NCBI RefSeq assembly: GCF_012848475.1
Contig: NZ_CP051666.1
Span: forward strand, 1,263,501 to 1,327,500
Length of the DNA: 64,000 nt
Origin: Marinobacterium sp. LSUCC0821
GTDB taxonomy: Bacteria; Pseudomonadota; Gammaproteobacteria; Pseudomonadales; Balneatricaceae
Direction of reading: 5' to 3'
A model generated the notes under the pieces. The model searched no databases. It was not told the DNA's origin and was given only the letters and a program-made list of their open reading frames with translations. Of this stretch, positions 27,734 through 36,534 are shown piece after piece (position 1 is the first letter of the stretch; every line of letters starts with the position of its first letter). The translations under genes were made by a program, and so were the position numbers.

Positions 27734-28945
27734 TTAATCAGCCTGGCGACGAAGAAATGCTGGAATATCTAGGAACTCCATATCGTCTGTTCCGGTTTTC
27801 TTATGAACGACAACCTCTTCATCTTGAGCCATTTGCGCTTGTTGCGCCTGACGGTTACGGATAACCGTTGGAAGCTCTAGCTGCGAGAAGTCTGAAGGTG
27901 CTGGAGCAGGAGCAGTACGCACTTCGACCTGTGGCGAGCCAGTTGTCACATCAGAGTTCACAACGCGCGCGCCGCTCTCCATCTGCTGCGCTTTAGCAAG
28001 ACCCGTAGCAACTACAGTCACTTTAAGCTCTTCAGTCATATCAGGGTCGATTACAGTACCAACAACGATGGTCGCATTTTCAGAGGCGTACTCTTCGACG
28101 ATCTCACCCACTTCAGCAAACTCGCCTAGGCTCAGATCCATACCCGCTGTAATGTTTACCAGGATACCGCTCGCACCTTTAAGATCAACATCTTCAAGAA
28201 GTGGCGACTTAATTGCAGCTTCAGTCGCTTCACGAGCACGCTCATCACCGCGCGCGAAGCCTGTACCCATCATCGCCATACCCATCTCAGACATCACAGT
28301 ACGAACGTCTGCAAAGTCGACGTTGATCATGCCTGGGCGGATAATGAGATCTGCAATACCTTGCACAGCCCCTTTAAGAACATCATTCGCCTCACCGAAC
28401 GCCTTGATCAGACTGGTATTTTTGCCAAGTACTGGAAGCAGTTTTTCGTTTGGAATGATGATTAGAGAATCAACCTGTTCTTGAAGCTCACGGATACCCT
28501 CTTCCGCAATCTTCATACGTTTTTTACCTTCGAACGGGAAAGGCTTAGTCACGACAGCTACGGTAAGAATACCTAGCTCTTTAGCAACTTCTGCAACGAT
28601 AGGTGCAGCACCCGTTCCAGTACCACCACCCATACCAGCGGTGATAAAGACCATATCAGCACCGCGTAACGAGTTAGCGATTTGATCACGATCTGACTGT
28701 GCAGCTGAGCGCCCTACATCTGGGTTAGCTCCAGCACCAAGACCTTTAGTCATGTCGCCGCCAATGTGAAGCACGCTACTGGCCGTCATACGACCAAGCG
28801 CCTGAGCATCTGTATTTGCACAGATAAACTCTACACCCTCAACATCAGAGGTCACCATGTGGCTAACAGCGTTACCGCCACCACCACCGACACCAACTAC
28901 TTTAATTACTGCGTTTTCGTTTGTATTTTCTACTAACTCAAACAT
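27734..28945 (-). CDS. ftsZ: Cell division protein FtsZ
   Basis: FtsZ is the tubulin-like GTPase of the Z ring. The 403-residue protein has [10 protein letters not shown], the tubulin signature [21 protein letters not shown], a variable linker from about residue 320 and the conserved C-terminal peptide [12 protein letters not shown] that binds FtsA and ZipA. It follows ftsA after 66 bases. This is the housekeeping FtsZ; lpxC is absent downstream. Confidence 0.98.
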   Translation of the reverse strand: MFELVENTNENAVIKVVGVGGGGGNAVSHMVTSDVEGVEFICANTDAQALGRMTASSVLHIGGDMTKGLGAGANPDVGRSAAQSDRDQIANSLRGADMVFITAGMGGGTGTGAAPIVAEVAKELGILTVAVVTKPFPFEGKKRMKIAEEGIRELQEQVDSLIIIPNEKLLPVLGKNTSLIKAFGEANDVLKGAVQGIADLIIRPGMINVDFADVRTVMSEMGMAMMGTGFARGDERAREATEAAIKSPLLEDVDLKGASGILVNITAGMDLSLGEFAEVGEIVEEYASENATIVVGTVIDPDMTEELKVTVVATGLAKAQQMESGARVVNSDVTTGSPQVEVRTAPAPAPSDFSQLELPTVIRNRQAQQAQMAQDEEVVVHKKTGTDDMEFLDIPAFLRRQAD

Positions 28946-29011
28946 ATCTTCCTCCAGGATTTTAATTCAGTAGGGCCGATCTACGCCGGTTACTACCACT
29001 TTGCCTCAGGG

Positions 29012-30304
29012 TTAAAAGTTACCCTTTAGCCAATTCTTAGATCGAGTAAACCAACTCTCTTGATCACTCTTCTTAGCTTTAATTCGTTTCTCAGGACGAT
29101 GCTCGGTCAACTCGTCCTCATCTAGATCAAAATCATCTACTTGGCTTGGCTCAAACTGCTGGGTAAGTTCATTGTCAGCAGCGTACAGAAGCAGACCAAT
29201 AGCTGTCGCATAGATTGGGTTTGATAAGAGATCATCCACTCCGCCAACTCCATCAGGGCGAGCCAAACGAACCGGCATGTGGAAAATCTCTTCAGCCAAC
29301 TCAACAGCACCTTCCATCTTTGATGTACCGCCAGTCAAGACAATTCCCGCCGCTACAAGATCTTCATAACCACTACGACGAAGCTCAGCCTGCACCAATG
29401 TAAATAACTCTTCGTAGCGCGGCTCAACCACTTCAGCCAAGGCTTGGCGCGATAGATCACGGGCTGGACGGTCACCAACACTTGGGACCTTAATCATCTC
29501 TTCTGGCTTAGCTAACTGAGCCAGCGCACACGCGTATTTCATCTTGATTTGATCAGCGTGCTGCAAGGGAGTCCGAAGCGCCATAGCGATATCATTACTC
29601 ACTTGATCGCCTGCGACTGGGATAACTGCGGTATGACGGATAGAGCCCTGAGTAAAGATAGCGATATCTGATGTACCACCACCGATATCAACCATGCAGA
29701 CACCAAGATCTTTCTCATCATCAGTCAATACTGAGTAACCCGATGCAATCTGCTCTAACACAACAGCATCAATTTCAAGACCACATCGACGAACACACTT
29801 TTCAATGTTTTGTATCGCGTTGGTAGCACCTGTAATAAGGTGAACTTTAGCTTCGAGACGTACACCAGACATACCAAGCGGCTCTTTGATGCCCTCTTGG
29901 TTATCAATTAGGTACTCCTGCGGAAGAATGTGCAGCACGCGCTGATCTGCCGGAATCGCAACTGCCTGCGCCGCTTCAATGACACGTTCTAGGTCGCTAT
30001 CTGTAACCTCACGACTCTGCAATGCAACAATACCGTGTGAGTTTTGACTTGCGATATGACTACCAGAGACACCCACACTAACAGAGTGAATCTTACAACC
30101 AGCCATCAACTCAGCTGCCTCAACAGCTCGCTGAATAGACTGTACGGTAGACTCAATGTTTACGACCACGCCGCGTTTCAGACCGCGAGAAGGATGCGAA
30201 CCTACACCGATGACTTCAACGCCACCATCAACACCCACTTCAGCCACCATACAGACGACTTTTGATGTGCCGATATCCAGTGCGACGATCATTTTTGAAT
30301 CCAC
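29012..30304 (-). CDS. ftsA: Cell division protein FtsA
   Basis: FtsA is the actin-like tether of the Z ring. The 430-residue protein shows IVALDIGTSKV (phosphate 1), VDIGGGTSDIAIF (phosphate 2), VLTGGTSKMEG (adenosine) and the C-terminal amphipathic helix WFTRSKNWLKGNF. In most gammaproteobacteria ftsQ and ddl lie directly upstream; here there is AT-rich non-coding DNA instead, so ftsAZ must have its own promoter there or rely on one not recognised. Confidence 0.98.
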   Translation of the reverse strand: MDSKMIVALDIGTSKVVCMVAEVGVDGGVEVIGVGSHPSRGLKRGVVVNIESTVQSIQRAVEAAELMAGCKIHSVSVGVSGSHIASQNSHGIVALQSREVTDSDLERVIEAAQAVAIPADQRVLHILPQEYLIDNQEGIKEPLGMSGVRLEAKVHLITGATNAIQNIEKCVRRCGLEIDAVVLEQIASGYSVLTDDEKDLGVCMVDIGGGTSDIAIFTQGSIRHTAVIPVAGDQVSNDIAMALRTPLQHADQIKMKYACALAQLAKPEEMIKVPSVGDRPARDLSRQALAEVVEPRYEELFTLVQAELRRSGYEDLVAAGIVLTGGTSKMEGAVELAEEIFHMPVRLARPDGVGGVDDLLSNPIYATAIGLLLYAADNELTQQFEPSQVDDFDLDEDELTEHRPEKRIKAKKSDQESWFTRSKNWLKGNF

Positions 30305-30568
30305 GTAGGTGTCTCGCTCTTAACTTAGGCTATTTTTTAACCAGACCAACTAAAACACTATCTGATTTATTTTAATTACTAGATCAATTATTAACCATTT
30401 GGACAAATTAAATCAATAAAACTTTATAAAAAATAGGGATGTATTTTAAACACGAATAAATATAGATTATTCATTAAATATCAATATTTTAATCAACACA
30501 ACATCATGTCAATTAAGAGTATTTTTAATTTAAAATTTTCAATTTTTCTGAACAAAAAATCAGCGATT
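30305..30568. other. AT-rich non-coding DNA upstream of ftsA
   Basis: The stretch is dominated by A and T runs, with no open frame of note and several small AT palindromes, for example ATTAAATAT/ATATTTTAAT around 30473-30493. It probably holds the ftsA promoter, but AT richness makes many weak -10 matches and I cannot pick one. It is clearly unlike its surroundings in composition. Confidence 0.6.
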
Positions 30569-30664
30569 AATCAAAATTAAATCTTGAATAAACAGGAAGC
30601 AATCAAAATTCAATTTTGAATAAACGCAATATGATCAATATTTAATTTTGATTATATTCACACA
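30569..30664. repeat. Three phased 17-bp palindromes in a 32-bp tandem repeat
   Basis: The palindromes are TCAAAATTAAATCTTGA (30571-30587), TCAAAATTCAATTTTGA (30603-30619, perfect about the central base) and TCAATATTTAATTTTGA (30635-30651). Centres are at 30579, 30611 and 30643, exactly 32 bp apart, or about three helical turns. The repeat units 30569-30600 and 30601-30632 also share the GAATAAAC that follows. The pattern suits cooperative binding of a dimeric regulator, or iterons. Confidence 0.75.
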
Positions 30665-30687
30665 TCAACAGCTGTGTAAATTTGGAG

Positions 30688-30842
30688 AGCGACTGACTGG
30701 ATAGACCCAGCCACCGAACAATGAACTCAAACCGAAGTTACCGTAACAGGCTTTAGCCTGTTATCGGCTCTACAGAGCAACTTCCAGATATAAGAATAAT
30801 ATTAGAGTGCGGATGACTGGAAAGACCCAGTCACCGAATAAT
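30688..30842. repeat. REP-like elements, family A (three copies)
   Basis: Direct copies at about 30688-30725 and 30808-30842 share GACTGG, GACCCAG and ACCGAANAATGA. Between them at 30743-30770, in the opposite sense, is GTAACAGGCTTTAGCCTGTT followed by ATCGGCTC. The same element types occur at 59849-59946. Confidence 0.65.
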
Positions 30843-30859
30843 GAACTAATGACGGGCAA

Positions 30860-31216
30860 TTATGGCCAGTAGTAGTAGAGTGATACTGCGGCGAAAATTG
30901 TAAGCGGCAATGTAAGAAGCAGTGATTTCACAGGACCTAAGATGCGCGCCAACAACAACTGATGCACAACAGGAAATGAGATGAAGATAGAGCTCAAGGG
31001 TATTGACCAGTGCAAGGTTAAGAAACCAAATGCCATAGCCCCAACCAGAGTAAGTGCAGCGATATTGCCCCCCATGATCATCATCACAAGGTTATTTCGC
31101 TTCTGAAGCCAGTCTGGGCGATCCTCTTCTGCCATCTTATTAATGGCCCCGACACTCAAAGCCGCAGACATTGAAACTAATCCTGAAAACAGAAAGATGT
31201 ATAGCGCTTGGTTCAT
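30860..31216 (-). CDS. Small membrane protein of unknown function
   Basis: I do not recognise the family. The 118-residue product has four hydrophobic segments (about 3-25, 44-66, 70-88 and 95-115) and a short polar stretch NKMAEEDRPDWLQKRNN after the first. AAAGGAG precedes the ATG by about 9 bases, supporting translation. It is divergent from the secreted protein gene 60 bases away. REP elements follow its stop, so it seems to be a single-gene unit. Confidence 0.7.
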   Translation of the reverse strand: MNQALYIFLFSGLVSMSAALSVGAINKMAEEDRPDWLQKRNNLVMMIMGGNIAALTLVGAMAFGFLTLHWSIPLSSIFISFPVVHQLLLARILGPVKSLLLTLPLTIFAAVSLYYYWP

Positions 31217-31276
31217 AGTTATAATCTCCTTTTCAATAATTGTACGAGTAGCTCTCCTTGAGCTCCAGAAAAGACG

Positions 31277-31588
31277 ATGAAATTACGAAAATTTTCTGCA
31301 ATTGCGATCGCTATAACCGCTCTTTCCAACTCAGCTCTAGCGCTTAGTGATGAAGGGGCGCATTGGGTTTGTGAAAGTGAAGAGCTCTATCGCCAGCTTT
31401 TAAGCAGTCGTCTCTACGGCGTTGGTAAAGAGCCTGAGAAAGGGTGTAGAACTCTCCCTACAGGTATTCAGATCAAAGAGTACTCTTGCGTGACCAAGGA
31501 TCTTAAACTCTGCCAATACAGCTGGACAGAGAACGACGAACAGCTGCTCATGTGGGGCAGTGCAATTATTTCGACGCTAGATAAATAA
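31277..31588 (+). CDS. Small secreted protein of unknown function
   Basis: A 103-residue product with a clear signal peptide (KLRKFSAIAIAITALSNSALA, cut near ALALS) and a mature part holding four cysteines (HWVCES, KGCRTL, YSCVTK, LCQYS), which could form two disulfides in the periplasm. No family recognised. It is followed 47 bases later by the methyltransferase gene. Confidence 0.65.
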   Translation: MKLRKFSAIAIAITALSNSALALSDEGAHWVCESEELYRQLLSSRLYGVGKEPEKGCRTLPTGIQIKEYSCVTKDLKLCQYSWTENDEQLLMWGSAIISTLDK

Positions 31589-31635
31589 CGGACCTCTTAA
31601 TACTTACGGAACTCTTGATAGATACGGAACTATAC

Positions 31636-32286
31636 ATGCCAGACTTTCTTGTAGACGAACAGGTTGAAGACTACGCCTTTCTGAACACCACCGCTGAACC
31701 AGAACTACTTCAGGAACTAATTGACCAAACCAACCTAAACATGGGTTGGCCCCAGAAGCTCTCAGGGCGATTAGTCGGCAGAACGCTCAAAATGCTTGCA
31801 GCGATTCACCAACCTAAACGCTGTTTAGAGATAGGTATGTTCACAGGATACTCTGCCCTCTCAATTGCAGAAGGTATGCCGGAAGATGGTAAGCTGGTCT
31901 GTTGCGAAACCAACCCTCGCGCCATCGAATTTGCCAAAACTTTTTATGAGCGCAGTAAACATGGCAGCAAGATTGAAGTTGTCTTTGGCCGTGCACTGGA
32001 TACGCTAGAAGAGCTTGACAAATATATCGATGGCCCGCTCGACTTCACGTTTATTGATGCTGATAAGCGCAACTACTACAACTACTACACCAAAGTGAAA
32101 GAGCTCACCCGTCCTGGTGGATTAATTGTTCTAGACAATGTGCTCTGGTCAGGCAAAGTACTGCAACCCGAATCTGAGATTGATGATGCCTTGGTAGAAA
32201 CTAACCTCCTGATCGCTGAAGACCCAGAAGTTGAGAACGTTTTTCTAACAGTTCGCGACGGGGTAAATGTCGTTCGAGTGCTGTAG
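31636..32286 (+). CDS. Class I SAM-dependent O-methyltransferase (CCoAOMT-like)
   Basis: The 216-residue protein shows CLEIGMFTGYSALSIAE (SAM site), CCETNPRAIEFAK and FTFIDADKRNYYNYY with the metal-binding Asp, then GGLIVLDNVLWSGKV: the pattern of Mg-dependent catechol/caffeoyl-CoA O-methyltransferases. The substrate is unknown. ATG at 31636 has GGA 7 bases upstream; the TTG at 31615 is less likely. Confidence 0.88.
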   Translation: MPDFLVDEQVEDYAFLNTTAEPELLQELIDQTNLNMGWPQKLSGRLVGRTLKMLAAIHQPKRCLEIGMFTGYSALSIAEGMPEDGKLVCCETNPRAIEFAKTFYERSKHGSKIEVVFGRALDTLEELDKYIDGPLDFTFIDADKRNYYNYYTKVKELTRPGGLIVLDNVLWSGKVLQPESEIDDALVETNLLIAEDPEVENVFLTVRDGVNVVRVL

Positions 32287-32396
32287 TGAGTTGAACCTGC
32301 TGCAACTTTATATCAATTATTTTCACGACGAATTTCATTCTAATGAAATTCACTCATGTTTATAATAGATTCCTAACTTAAGAATATGGAACAACG

Positions 32397-33356
32397 ATGA
32401 CCTGCTCTCTTCACGACAAATTGATCGGTAAATCACAGGGTGTATATGTGATCGGCACCACTCCACCAAAAGTGGGAACTGAAGATGCCGTCATGTCTGA
32501 TATCGCCGATAAATTGCTGCAACGCCTCGATAGCCTGGCACATGACGGCATTATCGTTTATGACATCCAGGATGAGAGCACGCGAATCGACACTCCACGC
32601 CCTTTCCCATTTGCTCAAACTCGCGATCCTCGTGAGTATGCAAAAATGCTTCATAGCAAAAGCGGCAGTAGCACCATCACCTACAACAGTGTTGCTCAAT
32701 CAGATAGCGCAGAGTTTGCAGCCTGGCTAGCCGAGACAACTGATACCTACCATCAGAACAATATCGTTCTTGTTGGTAGCCCATCATCTGATGGCGACTA
32801 TAAATTAAGCCTCAACGAAGCGTATGAAGTGCTTGCCAAGTCAGAGAAGGATTATGCTGTCGGCGGTGTATGTATTGCAGAACGCCACCTTAAAAAAGGT
32901 GACGAGCATGAGCGCATGATTGCTAAGCAGCAGGATGGTTGTAACTTCTTTATCTCGCAAGCAGTCTACAACGCACAAGCAACCATCGACATGCTTACCT
33001 CTTATGCTCGTCGCTGTAAGCAACTCAATATCGAGCCTGTGCGTATTGTTTTAACCTTCACACCTTGTGGAAGTGCTAAAACCTTAGATTTCATGAAATG
33101 GCTAGGAATTTCAGTACCTGAAGCTACAGGCTACCGTATTCTAGATGCGGACAATCCTCTTAAAGAGTCGATCAAGATCTGCTACTCAAACCTGCAGATG
33201 ATTCTCGATTCATGCGTGCAACTTGACCTACCACTGGGACTCAACATCGAGAGTCTGACAAACCGTAAGGAGGAGATTGATGCAGCAGTTCAGCTCTACT
33301 CACTCCTGCGGGCTCGAATGGAACTAGCACTCTCAGAACGCGCTATTGGTCTTTAA
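32397..33356 (+). CDS. Methylenetetrahydrofolate reductase-like protein with altered active site
   Basis: The 319-residue protein fits the MTHFR barrel (CNFFISQAVYNA matches the ITQFFFD strand; late TNRKEEIDAAVQLY) but its key residues differ. The family's EFFPP, carrying the catalytic Glu, reads GTTPP, and the RGD of E. coli MetF (Asp-120, FAD contact) reads VGS. It could be a reductase with another substrate or a non-redox paralogue. Its stop overlaps that of the SUI1 gene by 4 bases. Confidence 0.75.
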   Translation: MTCSLHDKLIGKSQGVYVIGTTPPKVGTEDAVMSDIADKLLQRLDSLAHDGIIVYDIQDESTRIDTPRPFPFAQTRDPREYAKMLHSKSGSSTITYNSVAQSDSAEFAAWLAETTDTYHQNNIVLVGSPSSDGDYKLSLNEAYEVLAKSEKDYAVGGVCIAERHLKKGDEHERMIAKQQDGCNFFISQAVYNAQATIDMLTSYARRCKQLNIEPVRIVLTFTPCGSAKTLDFMKWLGISVPEATGYRILDADNPLKESIKICYSNLQMILDSCVQLDLPLGLNIESLTNRKEEIDAAVQLYSLLRARMELALSERAIGL

Positions 33357-33727
33357 CCGCCAGCCAGCTTAACTGTAAAACCCTCTTTCTCTAGGAGGGT
33401 TTTTAGTTTGTCACGATGATCACCCTGGATCTCAATAACACCCTCTTTGAGGGCACCGCCCGTACCGCAAGCTTGCTTGAGCTTCTTCAGTAGCGATTTG
33501 AGTTCAGACTCTTTCAACGGAATCCCTGTTAAGGTTGTGACACCCTTCCCTTTGCGACCAGAGGTCTCACGACGAATTCGCACGACACCGTCCAGATGGC
33601 TGAGTCGGGACTCATCCTCTATCTCTTTACATCGACACTCTTGTAACGCCTCACCACAACCAGGACAGAGAGTCCCTTTATCTGTCGAATAGACGAGTCT
33701 TGATAGCTGATCTTGAAGTGATGCCAT
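33353..33727 (-). CDS. SUI1/YciH-family translation factor
   Basis: The 124-residue protein carries an N-terminal CPGCGEALQECRC zinc-ribbon-like segment and the eIF1/SUI1 domain with RRETSGRKGKGVTTLTG, LKKLKQACGTGGALKEG and IEIQGDHRDKL. The bacterial homologue YciH can influence initiation fidelity but is dispensable. It lies 2 bases after dgt. Confidence 0.92.
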   Translation of the reverse strand: MASLQDQLSRLVYSTDKGTLCPGCGEALQECRCKEIEDESRLSHLDGVVRIRRETSGRKGKGVTTLTGIPLKESELKSLLKKLKQACGTGGALKEGVIEIQGDHRDKLKTLLEKEGFTVKLAGG

Positions 33728-33729
33728 AC

Positions 33730-35049
33730 CTAAACCTGAATTCCACCACCAATTTGGCGAGCTAAATAACTTGCATAGGAGTCTGTCATACCGCTGATAA
33801 AATCGAGCGCTCGCATGTACCCCTCATAGAGCGACTCATCTGGGCCTGGAGCATGAATACCCATAAGTCCAAGAATCTTCTCACTGCGGTAGCTCAAATC
33901 ATCATCCTGTTTAGTGTGCTGTTCCCAGACCGCTTCAATAAAGGTCTCCACCAATACACCCAGGATTGTATAAGCACCCACCTCAAGCTCCGCTTTGCGA
34001 TGGTCAGGAAATACACGCTCTTGAGCTATACGCTTGGCAGCGGCTAAGCCATCTCGCACCATTGGGTCGCCATCACTTAGAAGCTCTCCGGTATAACTTC
34101 CCGCCATTAAATCAGGAAGTTTTTTAGAAAAGACACCTACTGCCGAGTCGATCATGTTCTCCATCGCTCTACCACGCAAAGCTGATATCTTGCGACGTGC
34201 AGAAGCAGCTGTAGCAAAGACCGCATCATCGAAATTCAAGTCACCACAAAGCTGAAGCAGGATAGGTTTAACCTCCTCGAAGCTGAGCAGACCAAGCTCG
34301 ATAGCATCCTCCAGATCCAGGATCGCGTAACAGATATCGTCTGCAGCCTCCATCAGAAAATTGAGCGGATGACGTACCCAGCGATCCTCATCAACTTGAG
34401 TTAATCCCAAATCTGAAGCGAGCGAACGAAGCAGATCTAATTCCGTCTGGTAACAACTAAACTTTCCTTTCTTGCCACCATGACGGGCTGTCCAGGGATA
34501 TTTAAGAAGGGTACCTAGGGTTGGATAGGTAAGTCGAAGGCCACCATCAAAGAGATGGTTCTCGATTTTTGTAACGACGCGAAAGCCGTGCGCATTCCCC
34601 TCAAAGGTCTGCAGATCGCGATGTTCCTCTTCACTCAATGAAGCAAAACGAGGATCGGTTTTACGCTGGCGAAACCAGTCTCGGACTGCATATTCACCTG
34701 CGTGACCAAAGGGGGGATTACCAATATCGTGTGCCAGACAGGCCGATTGAATGATCGTGCCGATATCATCTGCGGAGATACCTTCCGGTAGTTGATCAGC
34801 GATCAACTCTCCAGCACGAATACCTAGACTGCGACCAATGCTACCAACCTCAATGGAGTGGGTAAGGCGCGTGTGGATATGATCATTAAGAGACATTGGA
34901 TGGACCTGAGTCTTGCGACCCAAGCGACGAAAAGCACTACTAAAAATGATGCGATCATGATCTTTATGAAAATGGCTGCGCCCCTGCTCTTGCGTGGCAA
35001 GCATATCGTGACCATAACGCTTTCGAGTGAGTAGTTGCTCCCAATCCAT
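33730..35049 (-). CDS. dgt: dGTPase-family dNTP triphosphohydrolase
   Basis: The 439-residue HD-domain enzyme releases triphosphate from dGTP or related dNTPs. It shows RLTHSIEVGSIGRSLG (metal His), the SACLAHDIGNPPFGHAGE motif, and MEAADDICYAILDLEDA. Length fits the dgt-like group. It is downstream of phr by 58 bases on the same strand and may join the stress transcript. Confidence 0.92.
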   Translation of the reverse strand: MDWEQLLTRKRYGHDMLATQEQGRSHFHKDHDRIIFSSAFRRLGRKTQVHPMSLNDHIHTRLTHSIEVGSIGRSLGIRAGELIADQLPEGISADDIGTIIQSACLAHDIGNPPFGHAGEYAVRDWFRQRKTDPRFASLSEEEHRDLQTFEGNAHGFRVVTKIENHLFDGGLRLTYPTLGTLLKYPWTARHGGKKGKFSCYQTELDLLRSLASDLGLTQVDEDRWVRHPLNFLMEAADDICYAILDLEDAIELGLLSFEEVKPILLQLCGDLNFDDAVFATAASARRKISALRGRAMENMIDSAVGVFSKKLPDLMAGSYTGELLSDGDPMVRDGLAAAKRIAQERVFPDHRKAELEVGAYTILGVLVETFIEAVWEQHTKQDDDLSYRSEKILGLMGIHAPGPDESLYEGYMRALDFISGMTDSYASYLARQIGGGIQV

Positions 35050-35107
35050 TAGACATCTCCAAATTTGTTGGAGAGAAGTTTGCCAGATCAGCTAGGGATT
35101 ACCACCC

Positions 35108-36493
35108 CTAACCCTCTTTATATGCATCTAAAGCGCGCTTTCGCTCCTTTGTGTAATCGATGATCGGTGCAGGACGACCATAGAACTGCCCAGCACCAGG
35201 TTTATGTCGCTCTTTAACAGGGACCATCTCTAGCTCAGGTAACCACTTCACAAGAAAATCTCCATGCGCATCAAATTTTTCACTTTGCGCTATCGGATTG
35301 AAAATTCGAAAGTAGGGAGCAGCATCAGCACCAACCGACGCAGACCACTGCCAGCCACCGTTGTTAGAGGCGAAATCAGCATCGATCAACTTGGACATAA
35401 AGAACTCTTCACCACGACGCCAATCAATACCCACTAGTTTGGTTAAAAAGCTCGCGACCACCATACGCAAGCGGTTATGCATCCATCCTGTAGCGAGTAA
35501 CTGTTTCATCGCAGCATCAACAATAGGGAATCCGGTCTCACCCTGACACCAAGCTTGCCAAGCTGACTCTCTATCCAACCACTGGATGCGCGCTTCAGTT
35601 TCAGGACGAAACGGCTCTAACCTTGAAAGACCAGGGAAGGCCACCATTAGGTGACGATAGAACTCTCGCCAGATTAGCTCATTAAGCCAACTACTATTCA
35701 ACCAGCCATCATGGCTGTACTCACTTCGCTGAACATGCAGAAGCTGCAATGGCGACACTGCACCTATGGTCAAATAGGGGGAGAGTTTTGAGGTGCCATT
35801 AACGGCAGGAAAATCACGTTTCTCTTTGTAGTCAGCCTCACGCTCTCGGATAAACTGATAAACCTGCTCTCGAATCGCATCTGAAGTTACTGGCCAGAGT
35901 TCTCTATTGTAGCTAAGGGACTGCCAACCTAAGTCTGAGGGCACTTCATCACTAGTGATGGAGTTAGCTGGAAACGGGCTCTTAATCGGACGTATCGGGT
36001 AATCAAACTTTACTAAGCGCTGGCGCCAGGCACGTGAGAATGGCGTGTAGACTTTAAAGTCGGTACCTGTTTGAGTTTTCACCTCACCTGGAGGAATGAT
36101 CACCTCCCCGTGAAAACCGACACAGTGTACAGAACTCATTAAGGCATCACATACCGCTTGATCGCGATTCACCTCATTGAGTGGGTATTCGTAATTAAAG
36201 AGGAGATTTGTTGCACCTAGCTGCTCTGCAAGTTCACCAATGGCCGCCGGACAATCATCGAAGCTTTCGACCATTAGAATTTTCAAAGGAACATTGAGAT
36301 CTTCAAGCTCTCTTTTCACCTCAAGCAGGCGATCATGCCAAAGCCCCATTCGAGCGGGAGACTCACAATGCTCGCTCCAGGTTTTTGGCGTGAGAGTTAC
36401 AAACGCAGTTGTAGCCAACCCATTTTCATGAGCAGCTGCTAACGCAGGATTGGCCTGTACACGCAGGTCATTTCGAAACCAGATAAGATTCAT
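35108..36493 (-). CDS. phrB: Deoxyribodipyrimidine photolyase
   Basis: This 461-residue class I CPD photolyase repairs UV pyrimidine dimers with light. The N-terminal antenna domain begins NLIWFRNDLRVQANPAL; the FAD domain has LSPYLTIGAVSPLQ, WLNELIWREFYRHL, the electron-transfer tryptophans and DADFASNNGGWQWSASVG. It is the third gene of an rpoE-chrR-phr set, as expected for light or singlet-oxygen control. A terminator hairpin ends only 17 bases before its ATG, and its own ribosome site (GAGTG) is weak. Confidence 0.96.
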   Translation of the reverse strand: MNLIWFRNDLRVQANPALAAAHENGLATTAFVTLTPKTWSEHCESPARMGLWHDRLLEVKRELEDLNVPLKILMVESFDDCPAAIGELAEQLGATNLLFNYEYPLNEVNRDQAVCDALMSSVHCVGFHGEVIIPPGEVKTQTGTDFKVYTPFSRAWRQRLVKFDYPIRPIKSPFPANSITSDEVPSDLGWQSLSYNRELWPVTSDAIREQVYQFIREREADYKEKRDFPAVNGTSKLSPYLTIGAVSPLQLLHVQRSEYSHDGWLNSSWLNELIWREFYRHLMVAFPGLSRLEPFRPETEARIQWLDRESAWQAWCQGETGFPIVDAAMKQLLATGWMHNRLRMVVASFLTKLVGIDWRRGEEFFMSKLIDADFASNNGGWQWSASVGADAAPYFRIFNPIAQSEKFDAHGDFLVKWLPELEMVPVKERHKPGAGQFYGRPAPIIDYTKERKRALDAYKEG

Positions 36494-36501
36494 CTAACAC
36501 T

Positions 36502-36527
36502 CAAAAAAAAGGCCGGTTAAACCGGCC
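36502..36527 (-). terminator. Intrinsic terminator between chrR and phrB
   Basis: On the reverse strand GGCCGGTT, one base, AACCGGCC is followed directly by eight T residues, a textbook terminator. It stands 8 bases after the chrR stop and just before the phr start, so only read-through, or a promoter inside chrR with read-through, can give phr mRNA. Confidence 0.85.
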
Positions 36528-36534
36528 AGAAAAA

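Noticed and set aside
30569-30664. CRISPR-like array of short repeats with 11-base gaps
   Set aside because: The units are AT-rich palindromes, the gaps themselves are partly repeated, only three units exist and no cas genes are near.
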